Below are positions 1 to 10,253 of a stretch of 64,000 nt of DNA, one piece after another (the first letter of the stretch is position 1; each line of letters starts with the position of its first letter). The position numbers and the translations under genes are program-made. The DNA is taken from positions 10,199,534 to 10,263,533 of the forward strand of contig NC_081331.1 of assembly GCF_022539665.2 (NCBI RefSeq), given 5' to 3'. Under the pieces are notes generated by a model that did not search any database, had not been told where the DNA came from, and saw only the letters and a list, made by a program, of their open reading frames with translations. Source of the DNA: Daphnia carinata. Its lineage: Eukaryota; Arthropoda; Branchiopoda; Diplostraca; Daphniidae.

Positions 1-36
1 CTCAGGTGTTGAATCACGCATCAACGTGTGATTTAC

Positions 37-441
37 CTGATTGTTGACTTGAATGTACGTCGTCGAATTATTTTTGGAGGCCGGAGTGGCTGGAACAGGT
101 GATGTGACGCTTCCGCGTTGTTCGGCCAAAACCTTTTGGAAATGCAGTTGCAAATGTTCCATGGTTGGTTCATCCACTGCCGCGTCATCTTCTTCCTCGA
201 TGAGCGTCTTGTGGTTCTCGCTCGTGTGGCGGCGGAGATGTTGTTGCCGGAACAAGCTGTCGATTCTTTCCTTGTAGACGGAGCTGTCCAGAGTCGACGC
301 ACCACTGTGATCAGATATGAGAGTTCCGGTTGGGCTACCGCCGTTCACATCACCGTTGTTGCCGTTGCTGTTCACCAATCGGAATGTGTAGCCCCGTTCA
401 CCGGCTTCCGGGCGGTATCTCACCATTCCTTCTTCTTGTAC
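37..441 (-). CDS. Coding exon of an unrecognised protein (partial gene)
   Basis: On the minus strand the frame is open from 441 to the window edge, and an in-frame TAA (447-445) sits just outside a CAG acceptor at 444-442. A CAG|GTAAAT donor lies at 37/36, giving a 405-nt, phase-0 exon of 135 codons. If that donor is not used, the frame still stays open to base 1. The protein starts VQEEGMVRYRPEAGERGYTF and is polar and Ser/Thr/Asn-rich, with an acidic patch (IEEEDDAAVDEP) and a short helical stretch (EHLQLHFQKVLAEQR). An ATG lies at 426-424, so this could be a first coding exon after a 5' UTR intron or an internal exon. I do not recognise the family. Codon use and the tight fit of the open frame to the splice sites argue that it is real. 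The rest of the gene lies outside the window on the left and possibly also to the right. Confidence 0.6.
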
Positions 442-1520
442 CTGTTAAGAAAAATAAACAACGAAAATGAACCAATTGAAAAGGAATTTTCTTCATCAAT
501 TCCCAAGAACAAGACAGTTGAAAATAATGGCGAAACACTAAACAAAAAAAAAAAAAAAAAAAAACAGTTGAAGAAAGAAAGAAAAAAACAATTCCGGCTG
601 AGATGAAAGAGTGCGCGGGAAACGATCACAGCTGGCAGGCGGCCAAGACTTGCCGGGGGTCTTGAATAGAAATAATAATAAAATATCGTAGTGAGTTAGC
701 AAATATAGCACCTTTCCTTTTATCGTATAAGAAATCTAGATTCGAATATATGCGATTGGAGAACAACAGAATAGCATCTACGCAAAAAAGAATTAGTTGC
801 CCAATCCCAATAGCACAAACCATTTTGTTGTGTCAATAGTTTATGGCATTCCCATTTTAAGGTAACAAGTCATCTGGAAAGATCGCCTTGATAATGAAAA
901 CATAAGACCTGATAACCACCCATTTCAAAAAAATTTCCCATTTTGCTTCATTTTCACAGAACATTTTCTTTTCAAGGTCGATGGCTACTGCGAGTCCACT
1001 GAACTTCTTTCGTTTCTTTCTCTATTACACACTCGTTTGCCAGAAAAAAGTTTCTTCTTCTTCGGTGCCTATGGGATGTTGGCAGTGGGCACGGTGAGGC
1101 GGCAATCGGTGGCTGCCTCTTTAGTTCCAGACAACAGATGGTCTCTTACTTTTTCCTCGAGACCAATAGCCTTTCTCTACCCTCCCTCTCTGCACGCACT
1201 TACACTTTTTTTTCTTCCTGAGCCGAAATTCCCCCCACCAGGGCGCCTTCAGGGCGACATGTCTGAATAATTTGATCTAGTCTGCATTAACGTTTTTTCC
1301 TTTCTTTCTAGTATTTTCTGTTTCTTATAAAATATGGTATTTAAAAAGCAATCAGCTTCACACACACAAAAAAAGATACTTTCCGTACTTGAGTATACAT
1401 TCTCCCTCTTCTACCCTCAACTAGCACCTGCCCGCTTTGCTTTGATTAATAATTGCCCAACGGGACTAATCCATTACTATGAAATAGCCTTGCAGAGACG
1501 CATGTTTTGTTTTTTATTTT
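442..1520. other. Stretch with no supported gene
   Basis: AT-rich sequence with short homopolymer runs. Open frames here are short, cross low-complexity tracts and have no matching splice sites. It may be intron or upstream sequence of the 37-441 gene. I see no RNA gene or repeat family. Confidence 0.5.
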
Positions 1521-1521
1521 C

Positions 1522-2090
1522 TTAGCTTGTCGGCTTAAGGATACGTTCGATGGCTCCCAACTTCAGGGGAGGCATCATTTCGATGTCTTTGACCTTCACC
1601 CTACGTGTTGGGATCGTTTCAAATTGAGCGCCACCAGCACCTGCGCACTGCTCCCTATCACGTTACAAAATCTAGACGTTTATATTAAAAAGAGGCGACG
1701 ATCATCGCAATACCGCCTTTTTTATAACGTAATCGGCTACTCTTCGGTGTCACTCAGTGTCGTTGTAACGCATTGGGAGTGAGAGACGGAGCATTCGAGC
1801 GCGACACCGTGATAAATTTGAGTTGGGCGGGCATTGCTTGTCAGGAAAAATGGAAAGCGCTTGGCTGGTCAAGCGCATCCAAGAAGTTCTTCTTCTTCAA
1901 AACTGCCGCCCCAACTCATAGTACGGTTATGAATATTTGCACCGTATACGCAGAGAAAAATAAAAATAAATAACACAAAAGCAAACCATACGACAACGGA
2001 ATGAACAAATACCTTCATCCGCGCCACGGAACACTGGTCAACGCTACTGAAGCTCTCATAAGAAACTAAAAGCTTTCCATCGTTTGACAT
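1522..2090 (-). CDS. Possible small two-exon gene, unassigned
   Basis: A first exon is possible from ATG 2090-2088, MSNDGKLLVSYESFSSVDQC and six further residues, ending at a GTATTT donor near 2012. A terminal reading frame lies around 1650-1530. It includes FETIPTRRVKVKDIEMMPPL and KLGAIERILKPTS, then TAA, followed at once by AAAATAAAA, which could serve as a polyadenylation signal. An acceptor GGGAGCAG before TGCGCAGG would join the two in phase 0 and give about 67 residues, but its polypyrimidine tract is poor and a middle exon may be missing. No family is recognised. The terminal frame looks more protein-like than its surroundings, but this model is weak. Confidence 0.22.
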
Positions 2091-2099
2091 GGCAAATCA

Positions 2100-5000
2100 C
2101 CTTTTGTTTCTTCTTTTACTAACAAACCCGGAAGCCTTTTGGGAGGTGGTGAATAAAAAAAAAAGGCACCTGATTTTGTGTGATTCTTTTTCCTGCTTTC
2201 TTGAGTGCATACATGTTTCCGTCTTTCTCCGGACAGTAAAAAAAAAGTATGAAACAATAATAAATGAACTTGCAAACACAGCTGTCGTGTTCCCGAGCGG
2301 AATTCAACAAAAGGATGAAAAGAAAAAAACAAATCGTAATGACGAAAAAAAGCGCGACCAAGTTCGAAATGTGGTCTGACGCACACCAGCTGGTCGAACC
2401 GTGACCAACAAAAGAAAGAGGGAAAAAAAACGGCGATAGACTCACGAAATTCAAGAACGTTTTTCCTGTAAATCAGCTAAATTAGGAAGGAAGGTAAGAA
2501 CGGGGAAAAAAATCGGGAAAGTGTTGTGTAATCAAGCAGTTTCGTGCTGTGCTCTAATATGTTTACGTTACTTGCACCGAGGAAAATCGATAAAAATTGA
2601 TGGGCTGTGAGCTCGTAGAGTAATCGAAAAATGGTAACAACGAGAGAAGCTAAGAATTTATCGAGCACGAGAGTTGTTGCGCCGGCACGCTTCGCTGACC
2701 TCGTAAACGACCAGAAAAGAAGAACTAAAACTTGAATTTATCTTTCCCACCGTCAGGTTGAACGACAGCTACTTGTGTTCTCTTCACGTACGAACAATTT
2801 CCCGAAAGAGATACGACCGCCTAATCTTCGCCTTTTTATCTGCGCCACTTTGTTCTGACAATCGAATGTGTCAGTGACTTTGGCAACGCTTTAAAAAAAA
2901 ATCTGAGTGATCTAACTAACTAGCTTCGTTGCTAATTTCGCTTTAGGAACAACAACCGATTATGAAGAAAAACGACTTTACCTTTTAGAGATGACCCCCG
3001 TGTGTGCCTTGGATGTGAATGATGTTTGCAGACGAGAAACAACAAGAAGACGGATGAACACGGATCTTTGCTAAGAAATGGGCAGCGGGACATGCGACTT
3101 TGTAAGCGGTTCGAGAGGTACTACCAACTGGCTGCAGGGATGTTCCAGGCGGGCAGATTGCGTTTCCTCGGCAAGAAGCAAAAGAGTCACAGAGACGAAT
3201 CGGGTGGGAGGAGCTCTCAGTTGCTTGGTTCCTTCGGCTGACGGCTGCTGTTGTTTCGGCAAAACTTGCTGGTCGGTCAGTCAGTCGAAAATACGGGTAC
3301 ACTCACCTATACCAAAAGGCATGATGTTTTATTTTTCCTTGAATAAATCACGAGAGTTCCACCAACCGCTGTCGACCGTACAAACCTGCTGACATCAATA
3401 CAATGCATGCTGATTTTTTGTGAGATCCAATCAGTCCTCCAGGACAAAAAAAGACACGGTACCAAAAGGACAAGGCCCAGCTGTCGTCCAGGATATTCAC
3501 TTCCGTGGAATCTGGAAAACCGTTTACATTCTACAATTAACGAATTAAATTGCGGGAAAACACATACAATACGACCTTGAAAATGCAAGTTTTTTTTTCT
3601 TCTCCTCATTCCCTTGACTGATGAAGAATTTTTGCGATGCCAATGAGGAGGGGCTATTGTCCGTCTTTTTACGTGACAGCCTTTTTTGGATGGTGTAAGA
3701 TCCACCGAAGAATAAACCTAAGGAATGAAGAAGTAAATGACTGAGTTATAGGTAATGTGTCCTGAATCATCAGAGCGTCTTCTTTCTCAACATAGCTATT
3801 GAAATGAAAAATTCCAAGCTGGGCCAATTCTTCTTTTACGTTGTTATTCCCGTCTTCCGTCGTAAATCGCTCAGTCGTAAATTCGTAACACGACCCTCTT
3901 AAAAAAAAAAAGGCGAGATTCATCTGATCCGATCAATTCAAAAGCTACTTTTTCCTTGAGGGATGGGAAGCGTATCTACTACTAAACATGACTATTTGGA
4001 AAAGTCCACAATAAAAAAAAAAATGATACAAACCTTGTCCATCTCTTCCCCTTCTTTTATTTATTTACATTTTTTTTAAAGCCGATAAAACCAGTGACGC
4101 TCCAGGTGAAGTATCTCGTCATCTCGACTGGAACCTTGCGGTCAATACGAAGGTTGAGCAATCTCGTAAAGGTTCCCAGCCCCTGGTGTTTCCAAAGAGA
4201 GATTCACTGCTTATTACCGCTACTACAAATATGGAAAAGGATAAGAATGCCATGATGGATAAAAAAAGAAATCGATGAGGTTGTCGACACAAATCGGGTA
4301 CGCCTATTTTCACAAATCGGAAAAATTCCACGCTAAATCCTCTTCCTTTCCGGCCCAATTATTCGCTCCTAGAATCGGAAAAACATTTTTGCTTTTATCC
4401 ATCCCATCCGGATGAGGAAGAATCTAAAAAGAATCAATATCCTTGTGGGAAAAGAAGAATGGCGACGGTATGTCGTATAATTACTTGTCCGATCTTGTGC
4501 CAATTGGCGTTGAGAATTGTAGAGGACCATCCAGACCGGAAAGGCTTTTAATAGAAACAAACGTCCATAAGAGATAAATCACTTATTGTAGGTTAGATAA
4601 CAGCAATGGAAATTTATATCTTTACATGTGAAAGAATGGCAGAATTGGTCGAGGCCGGCAAGGATGAGGAAATATTAACGGGCATTGATTACTAGAGTGG
4701 GAAAAAAAGCGGTATACACTTGTATAAAAATGTCGTTTCACTGAAGAGATGCACATTTCTTTTGTTTTTCTCTGACTTTTTTCTGACCGTTTGTGGCTTT
4801 TTTCTCCATGCGGACGTCAGCCGGTTCTTTTCTTCTTAGACGGGCAAAAACGTTATTCGCAGAAAAAATGTGAAGAAAATGCATTTTATATTTCTTGGGA
4901 CGTAAGTACAGTAGAGGCTGGTTTTTTTCAAACATCCTGCTGGCCCCAGTGTTGAGAAATCACATAACTAGACCCATTGACGTTCGGGAAACTTCTACGA

Positions 5001-5640
5001 CTGAACAAATTCTATTATCTGTTACGTCTAAGTTTTGAAGCAAAGATGGTTGTAAAACGCAACGAACCAGAGACGACGACGAAGGAAGTAAAATAACGGT
5101 GCAACGTCCGCTATCAACATCCATCTTGCTTTAGACCTAGTCTTTGAAGACATTTATTGAAAGCAATCATCGATCGTAGTAATGTTCGGTGATTTAGCAA
5201 AATCCTAACTCAATAGCTGTGACTTCGATTGGTACAAGTTTGGGCGTATAACCACATCAAACGATGGTTTTCCTGGTATTCGAAACTTTTTTTTTAACAC
5301 AAGTTTAAAGCAATCGAAGTATTTTTAATCAAAAACGCGCAGCGAAACCTAATAATAACAACGGACTATCTTTACAACGTTGATGCTCCACCGGTTATCC
5401 ATAGACATTGTATGCGTGGCGACAAGGGACGTCTTCGTTTCCCAAGTCGGAAACACCTGAATCGCACACTCAACGCACACAGAATCCCATAGCGAAATTG
5501 TAAGCTCACCTGAAGCGTTTCCAATTCCCACCATCACCCGATGTCGGTGACGAAAAGCAACAGCGGAAAGAGGGGGACAACAAACGTATCCTAAGCTTTT
5601 TCGTCGTTTCCCTATACGATCAGATTTAATACATACTATG
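2100..5640. other. Stretch with no supported gene
   Basis: No exon set with consistent phases could be built on either strand. A more GC-balanced block at about 2980-3300 ends on the minus strand in AAAAG|GTAAAG near 2981 and could be a 5' UTR exon of a leftward gene, but nothing ties it to one. A minus-strand frame at about 4245-4120 starts with a hydrophobic, signal-peptide-like stretch but has no downstream support. Confidence 0.4.
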
Positions 5641-5657
5641 ATGTACATAAACATTTG

Positions 5658-5663
5658 TTTATT
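5658..5663 (-). promoter_or_regulatory. Polyadenylation signal AATAAA for the selenoprotein H gene
   Basis: AATAAA on the minus strand, about 395 nt past the TAA stop at 6059-6057 and downstream of the candidate SECIS. It would give a 3' UTR long enough to contain the SECIS. Inferred from position only. Confidence 0.45.
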
Positions 5664-5824
5664 TTCTTTGTACTTTTTACTTAACAAATTTTTTAGTGAT
5701 TTATACGGGATTAGAACGCAACACTCGGGAGAGCTCAGCGATGTTTTAGTGTGTAACAAAACAAAAATAAAAAGAAAGCTTAATCTGAGTTTTGAGACTT
5801 TTCTATCACATGATAAAAAAAAAG

Positions 5825-5910
5825 CGGACGAAAAAGGCAAAAACATCAGGACATGGAAGATTTGTTAATTAAAAAATTTTTACTCTCACGCCTTCATAAA
5901 CCTTTTACTC
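5825..5910 (-). promoter_or_regulatory. Candidate SECIS element in the 3' UTR
   Basis: SECIS elements recruit SBP2 and the Sec-specific elongation factor so that UGA is read as selenocysteine. The element lies about 150 nt past the stop codon and has the expected parts in order on the minus strand. Helix I is AAAAGG (5906-5901) with CCTTTT (5837-5832). An internal loop follows. The non-Watson-Crick quartet is ATGA (5897-5894) opposite TGAT (5848-5845). Helix II is GGCGTG (5892-5887) with CATG-T-CC (one bulged T), and a few weaker pairs extend it. An unpaired AAAAA begins 12 nt after the ATGA, where family elements carry their conserved apical A residues. The apical loop is AT-rich and longer than usual. 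Pairing was done by eye. Confidence 0.65.
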
Positions 5911-6056
5911 AGGCCTCTTTCTTTTCTCAAGTGGTAGATATGCTCTCTTCAACTGAATCTTGTACATTGGACGATCAGTGCAAGTGAAAGTGCAATAAAA
6001 TTAACGAACGCGAACAATGAAGACAAAAAATCTAAACCTATGCGAATTAACGACTC

Positions 6057-8676
6057 TTAAGCTAGGGCTTCCTTTAAGCCAGCAATCAAAGAATTAGGAT
6101 CCGGAAATTTGAGACGTCGTGGCGGACCACGCTTAATTCCGCTCCATAATATAGTCTCTGAAAAACAAGATCAAATATAGGTATGTGACCTTTTGGGCAA
6201 CCCCAGCTAATCTAAACGAAAATTGCCATACCGACACCATGGGAATTGGTCACTATGATTTCGAACGCCCCCCTACGCGGAGCCGAAACATTCATTTCCA
6301 CCACCAGGTCAGCGCAATGTTGGAGGAACAGCTCTTGAATTTCAAGAGCCTTCCTCTTGAATACGGATCAGGATTTGCTATGCCATAACCACACTATCAC
6401 GGACAACCTTTCATGCAAACGAAAGTAAGGTATGGTGGCACTTACCAATGTTCCATTGCGACCCGCGATGAAGCGCGAGGCTTCTTCATGTTGCCATTGT
6501 CATTATTTTCTCCTTCAGAATCCTACGGAAACGAAGGTTCAATATTAATTTTTATACTAAACGTGGAAACTGGAAAACAAACTGACCCGTTTTTTTGCAC
6601 GCGCCCATCTCGTCGATGCCCCTTTTTTACCAGCAGCTGACAGTTTCTCGTGTGTGCTTGGTTCGTCTTCCTCCGATTCACCCGCGGAATTCTTTATACC
6701 AATAACCAATTTAAAAAAACAGACCGACATATAGACTCCTTAACTAAAAAACTTGCTTGTTGTTGCTGAGCGTGTGCCTTTCGTGTCGCTGCTGCCTTTC
6801 TCCCCGCCTCGACCCTAATTTTATGCAATCGGGCAGCTTTTTCATCTTCATTCTCGTCACCCTCTTCTTCTTCAGCCGAACCCTTGGAAGAAAAATTTAA
6901 TGAAAGATGGCTCATTATCTGTGAATTACCATACGATGTTATACCTCGCCCTTTTCGCGAGCCCATCGGGCTGAGGCTCCTTTTTTGCCGATTGCCGACA
7001 ATTGTTCGTGTAAAACCGCATCGGCCTCTTCGTCCGACTGCACTCCAGGATCCTATTGAGAAATAATCTTCCATTAGAATGTACTTCTCAACTGGATACA
7101 TGATATTTAAAAATAAACCTGCTCCTTCAGCCGTTGCTTACGTGTCGCCATTGATTTCTTTCCTGCTTGTACTCTGATCTCATGCATCCGGGCTTCCTTC
7201 TCGTCTTCGTCTTCTTCTTGTTCTTCACCCTCACCCTGATCGCCGCCCTTAACATAAAGATACGGAATTAGGCATACATTACTCGATACAATGATATCGC
7301 CATTGATTTCGCAAATTAGACGCTGACTAATTAACGTCAATATTTACACCGTCATGCTTACTTGTCCTTTGTCGTACGACCATCTCGCTGCTGCGCCTTT
7401 CTTACCGATGGCTGACAACTGGTCGTGCAGGACTGCGTCAGCCTCTTCATCCGACTGTATTCCAGGATCCTTAAAAAAAAAAAATGTTTTCTGTTTAAGC
7501 AAACCTATTGGATTTGAATCTTCCAAGTTGGTAACCTGTTCTCTGATATGTTGTTTTCTTGTTGCAATTGCTTTCTTCCCTGCTTCTACTCTGATATTGT
7601 GCAACCGTGCTTCTTTATCCTCTTCTCCTTGATTCTCTTCCTCCCCCCCATTGTCCTTTTCAAGTAAAAAAAAAATGGTAAGTAAGAACTGGTACAGTAT
7701 GCTCCCATGATTGTTTTCGAAAGTGAAAGACCAAAGGAGGGAGGATACTGCGATGGTCAACCTACCTCATCGTTGTCCCGCGACCATCTAGCTGAAGCTC
7801 CTTTTTTACCGATGGCTGATAACTGATCGTGTAAGACAGTGTCTGCGTCTTTGTCTGATTTGACGTTAGGATCCTACCAAAAGTAAGATTATGGAATTAT
7901 AAGTCCAACCTTCTGCTATAAATACTATACAAACCTGTTCTTTAATGTGAGCCTTTCTTGTTGCAATTGCTTTCTTCCCTGCTTCCACTCTTATTTTATG
8001 CATCCGATCTTCTTTATTTTCTCCTTCTCCTTCCTCTTCTCCTTCCTCTTCAAAATTTTCTTCTTCTTCCACAGGTTCCTCTTGAAATTCCTCTTTATAC
8101 GCTTCTTTGTCATCTTCATTTTCTTCGTTCATTTCATAGTCTGGATCAGGACCCTTGCAAAGAATACCAACATTACCAATAAGCACAAAATTACAAGCAA
8201 TTGGTAAATCCAATGCTGAACTCACTCCTTCTTGTTCTTGTCTTTCTTTTGACCACCTCACTGAGGCACCCTTCTTGCCAGCTGACGCAAGTTTTTTGTG
8301 AGTGCTAGGTTCTACATGTTTCCCTCCTGATTCCTGCTATAGAACAAAACATTGCAATTGTTGGTAGTAATAAATGAAGGTCACCATTTCTACTAACCTT
8401 TTTGCTTTTATCAAACTTCATTGTTTTCTCTTTTTCTTCTTCATCAGCCATTTCTTCAAGTTGTTTCACCTTTGTGTCCTTTCCTTTTGGTTTAGCAGCA
8501 ACCAATTTAGCTTTTGCCGCAGCCCCAGCAAGGGGTGGTTTTCCGTTTGAAGATTTTGATTGTTCGGAATTCCAGGATTTCGATTCTGGGATAACATCTT
8601 CAATTATATCATCTGCTCGGATGGCATCCGCAGCTTTCTTCTCTGCAACTTCTGCAGCACGTCTTCGCTGGGACAT
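6057..8676 (-). CDS. Selenoprotein H family protein with nine-module N-terminal repeat array; Sec encoded by in-frame TGA
   Basis: Thirteen exons: 8676-8398, 8336-8226, 8153-7935, 7873-7766, 7655-7536, 7469-7362, 7247-7119, 7052-6945, 6882-6757, 6691-6587, 6522-6446, 6377-6232 and 6157-6057, giving 578 residues. Exons 11-13 (residues 472-578) match selenoprotein H (BthD in flies). EHCKSUSVFKRKA carries the CxxU redox motif with Sec at residue 500 (TGA 6370-6368). It is followed by PRRGAFEIIV and LWSGIKRGPPRRLKFPDP. The last two match human SelH without gaps if the donor at 6232/6231 is used. SelH is a thioredoxin-fold, nucleolar, DNA-binding redox protein of about 120-250 residues in the forms I know, so this one is far longer. 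Exon 1 (residues 1-93) is basic and Ala/Lys-rich, and residues 94-471 are the repeat array. An upstream in-frame ATG at 8703 would add nine residues; 8676 has the better context. Ordinary gene prediction would stop at the TGA or skip this exon. Confidence 0.88.
6587..8336 (-). repeat. Array of alternating A and B protein modules, one per exon
   Basis: Nine consecutive phase-0 exons encode two related modules in strict alternation A-B-A-B-A-B-A-B-A. A modules (exons 2, 4, 6, 8, 10; 35-37 residues) share H-x2-L-x-A-x-GKKGA-x2-RW; a typical core is LHDQLSAIGKKGASARWS. B modules (exons 3, 5, 7, 9; 40-73 residues) have an acidic Glu/Asp-rich lead and then a core like RMHKIRVEAGKKAIATRK. Both reduce to H-x(2-3)-[LI]-[RS]-x2-G-[KR]-K-[GAS]-x2-[AT]-R-[WK], so A and B probably descend from one module. 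The GKKG core resembles bacterial and plant KGG stress-repeat motifs, but I cannot assign a family. Confidence 0.85.
6692..6756 (-). other. Non-canonical GC-AG intron
   Basis: Intron 9 of the selenoprotein H gene begins GCAAGT rather than GTAAGT and ends AAAG. Using it makes exon 9 exactly 126 nt and phase 0 like its sister exons. The nearest GT (6752-6751) would break phase. GC donors with otherwise perfect consensus are the known minor class of U2 introns. Confidence 0.75.
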
Positions 8677-8703
8677 CTTAGTTCCTTTAATTGCTAGTAA
8701 CAA

Positions 8704-9160
8704 CTTAGCTAACCAATAGTGATACTAACTGATCAAAAATATTGCACGTGTTCTCCGTCTAGACTCTCAACGTGGTTTGAATTTTCTGCCCGCCCTACCT
8801 GCAGATCATACCTTAAGTCGCAAATGAGCGCCGAAATAGTGAAATAGTCGTACGGCTTACGACGTTGCCTTTCTTGGATTTTTAGAAACCAACGTTTAGC
8901 TGATCGAATTTCACGGTCGTCAATCGATCGAACTGAAATACCAATGAAAATTGACGTTATCAGTTCGTTAGATCAAGGTGTGCGTATTAATAGGACAAAA
9001 TAAAAATAAAAATAATTCAGGGAAAATAAACGTTGTTGCTTGCGTTTGATGGTTATTATGATACATGAACTAAATTAGCGATGATACGTAATGGGCATTT
9101 TATGGTTTCAAGCTGATGGACTATTACATTCATTTTTTATGGTAATCCGTTTTACCCCCC
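8704..9160. other. Intergenic and upstream region of the selenoprotein H gene
   Basis: Holds the presumed 5' UTR and promoter of the leftward gene. TTGTTACTAG just upstream of the start could be a 5' UTR intron acceptor. No gene seen. Confidence 0.4.
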
Positions 9161-9239
9161 AAAAAAAAAAAATATTGTTATTTTTTCAGTTTTATACTAT
9201 CGCCATCTACCGATCAGATTTCTAGCTAATTCTCTACAT

Positions 9240-10070
9240 ACACTTACCGAATATTTATGCTGCATCGCGCTGGCGCTGTAGCGTACTGGCGCTTGGGCTT
9301 TTTGTACATACACTGACCGAAAAAAATTTTAAGCCCGACTAAATAAGGCCGACTTTTTGTTTTTTACGGTTAATTCAAAAAGCAGAAGCCTGATACAAAA
9401 ATATACCCCATTTTCGTGATCAGCGATCAATTCAAATCGGAATAATGTATTTAAAAAAAATCAAGGATTTGAAGAAAATTGGAAAAATGAGAAGGCCTTC
9501 TCACTTTTTCAATTTTGGCAAAATTTTAGATTTCGCTTTAAATACATAGCTTCGATGCAGAATTGAACGGGCAACACGAATATGAGGATTTTTTTCTCGT
9601 GGGACTCATTGCTTTTGAATAAATCGTAATAAAAGGTTAAAGTTGGATTAAAAAATAAGCCCGACTTTACCTTTCGGGCTTAAAAATCGTTCCTATTAAA
9701 AAATAATATCATTAAATCTCGTTAACTATACAGGATTATCATTCAAAATTAACCAAGGAACACGAAAATGGAATTTGTTTTCACGTAGAGTATATACCTT
9801 TGGAATAATCTAAAATATAATTTTAAGTGTGTGTGCGAAACGAAACCATTACTAGCGCGCCAGTACGCCACAGCACTAGCGTGACACATCAAACTTCTTT
9901 GATTATTCAAAAACCATAAACTCTACGTGAAATCAAATTTCATTTTCGACTTCCTTGTTAAATTTTGAATCAGAATCATATATAGTTATGTAGATTTAAT
10001 GATATTATTTTTTAATAGGGAAAAATTTTAAGCCCGACAATATAAACCCGACTTTCTGCTGTATCGCGAG
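9240..10070. mobile_element. Foldback or MITE-like non-autonomous element
   Basis: Two imperfect inverted arms, 9693-9810 and 9901-10018 (118 nt each, roughly 80-85% identical by eye), flank a spacer of about 90 bp. Similarity continues outward for about 45 bp through a repeated TTTTAAGCCCGAC motif (near 9330, 9650, 9675, 10030). GC-rich blocks near 9265-9295 and 9855-9885 carry GCGCCAGTACGC-type sequence that recurs at 14730-14760, 19700-19725, 19935-19960 and 20145-20180. No transposase frame is visible. Boundaries and any target-site duplication are not resolved. Confidence 0.55.
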
Positions 10071-10253
10071 AACGGATTGCCATATTGCCATAATTTTTCA
10101 CGTTACTTACATTAGCGCGTTGAATTTTTACAATTTGAATTTGTATCTTGCGCCATCTCGAGGCTGCCTCATAAGCCTTACCAAATTTTCCATGCCACTG
10201 CAGACTATCCAAGCAGATGTTTATGGCTTGTGCACGTGCAGTTGATTCAAAAA

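Noticed and set aside
5349-5846. 165-codon minus-strand frame
   Set aside because: It overlaps the 3' UTR, SECIS and polyadenylation signal of the selenoprotein H gene, with no splice or family support.
7947-8207. Plus-strand frames opposite the repeat array
   Set aside because: They are the antisense of the acidic Glu-rich linkers, which reads as Phe/Leu-rich protein.
10012-10240. Minus-strand frame upstream of POP5 with a GTAAGT donor
   Set aside because: It starts without ATG, overlaps the end of the foldback element and has no partner exon.
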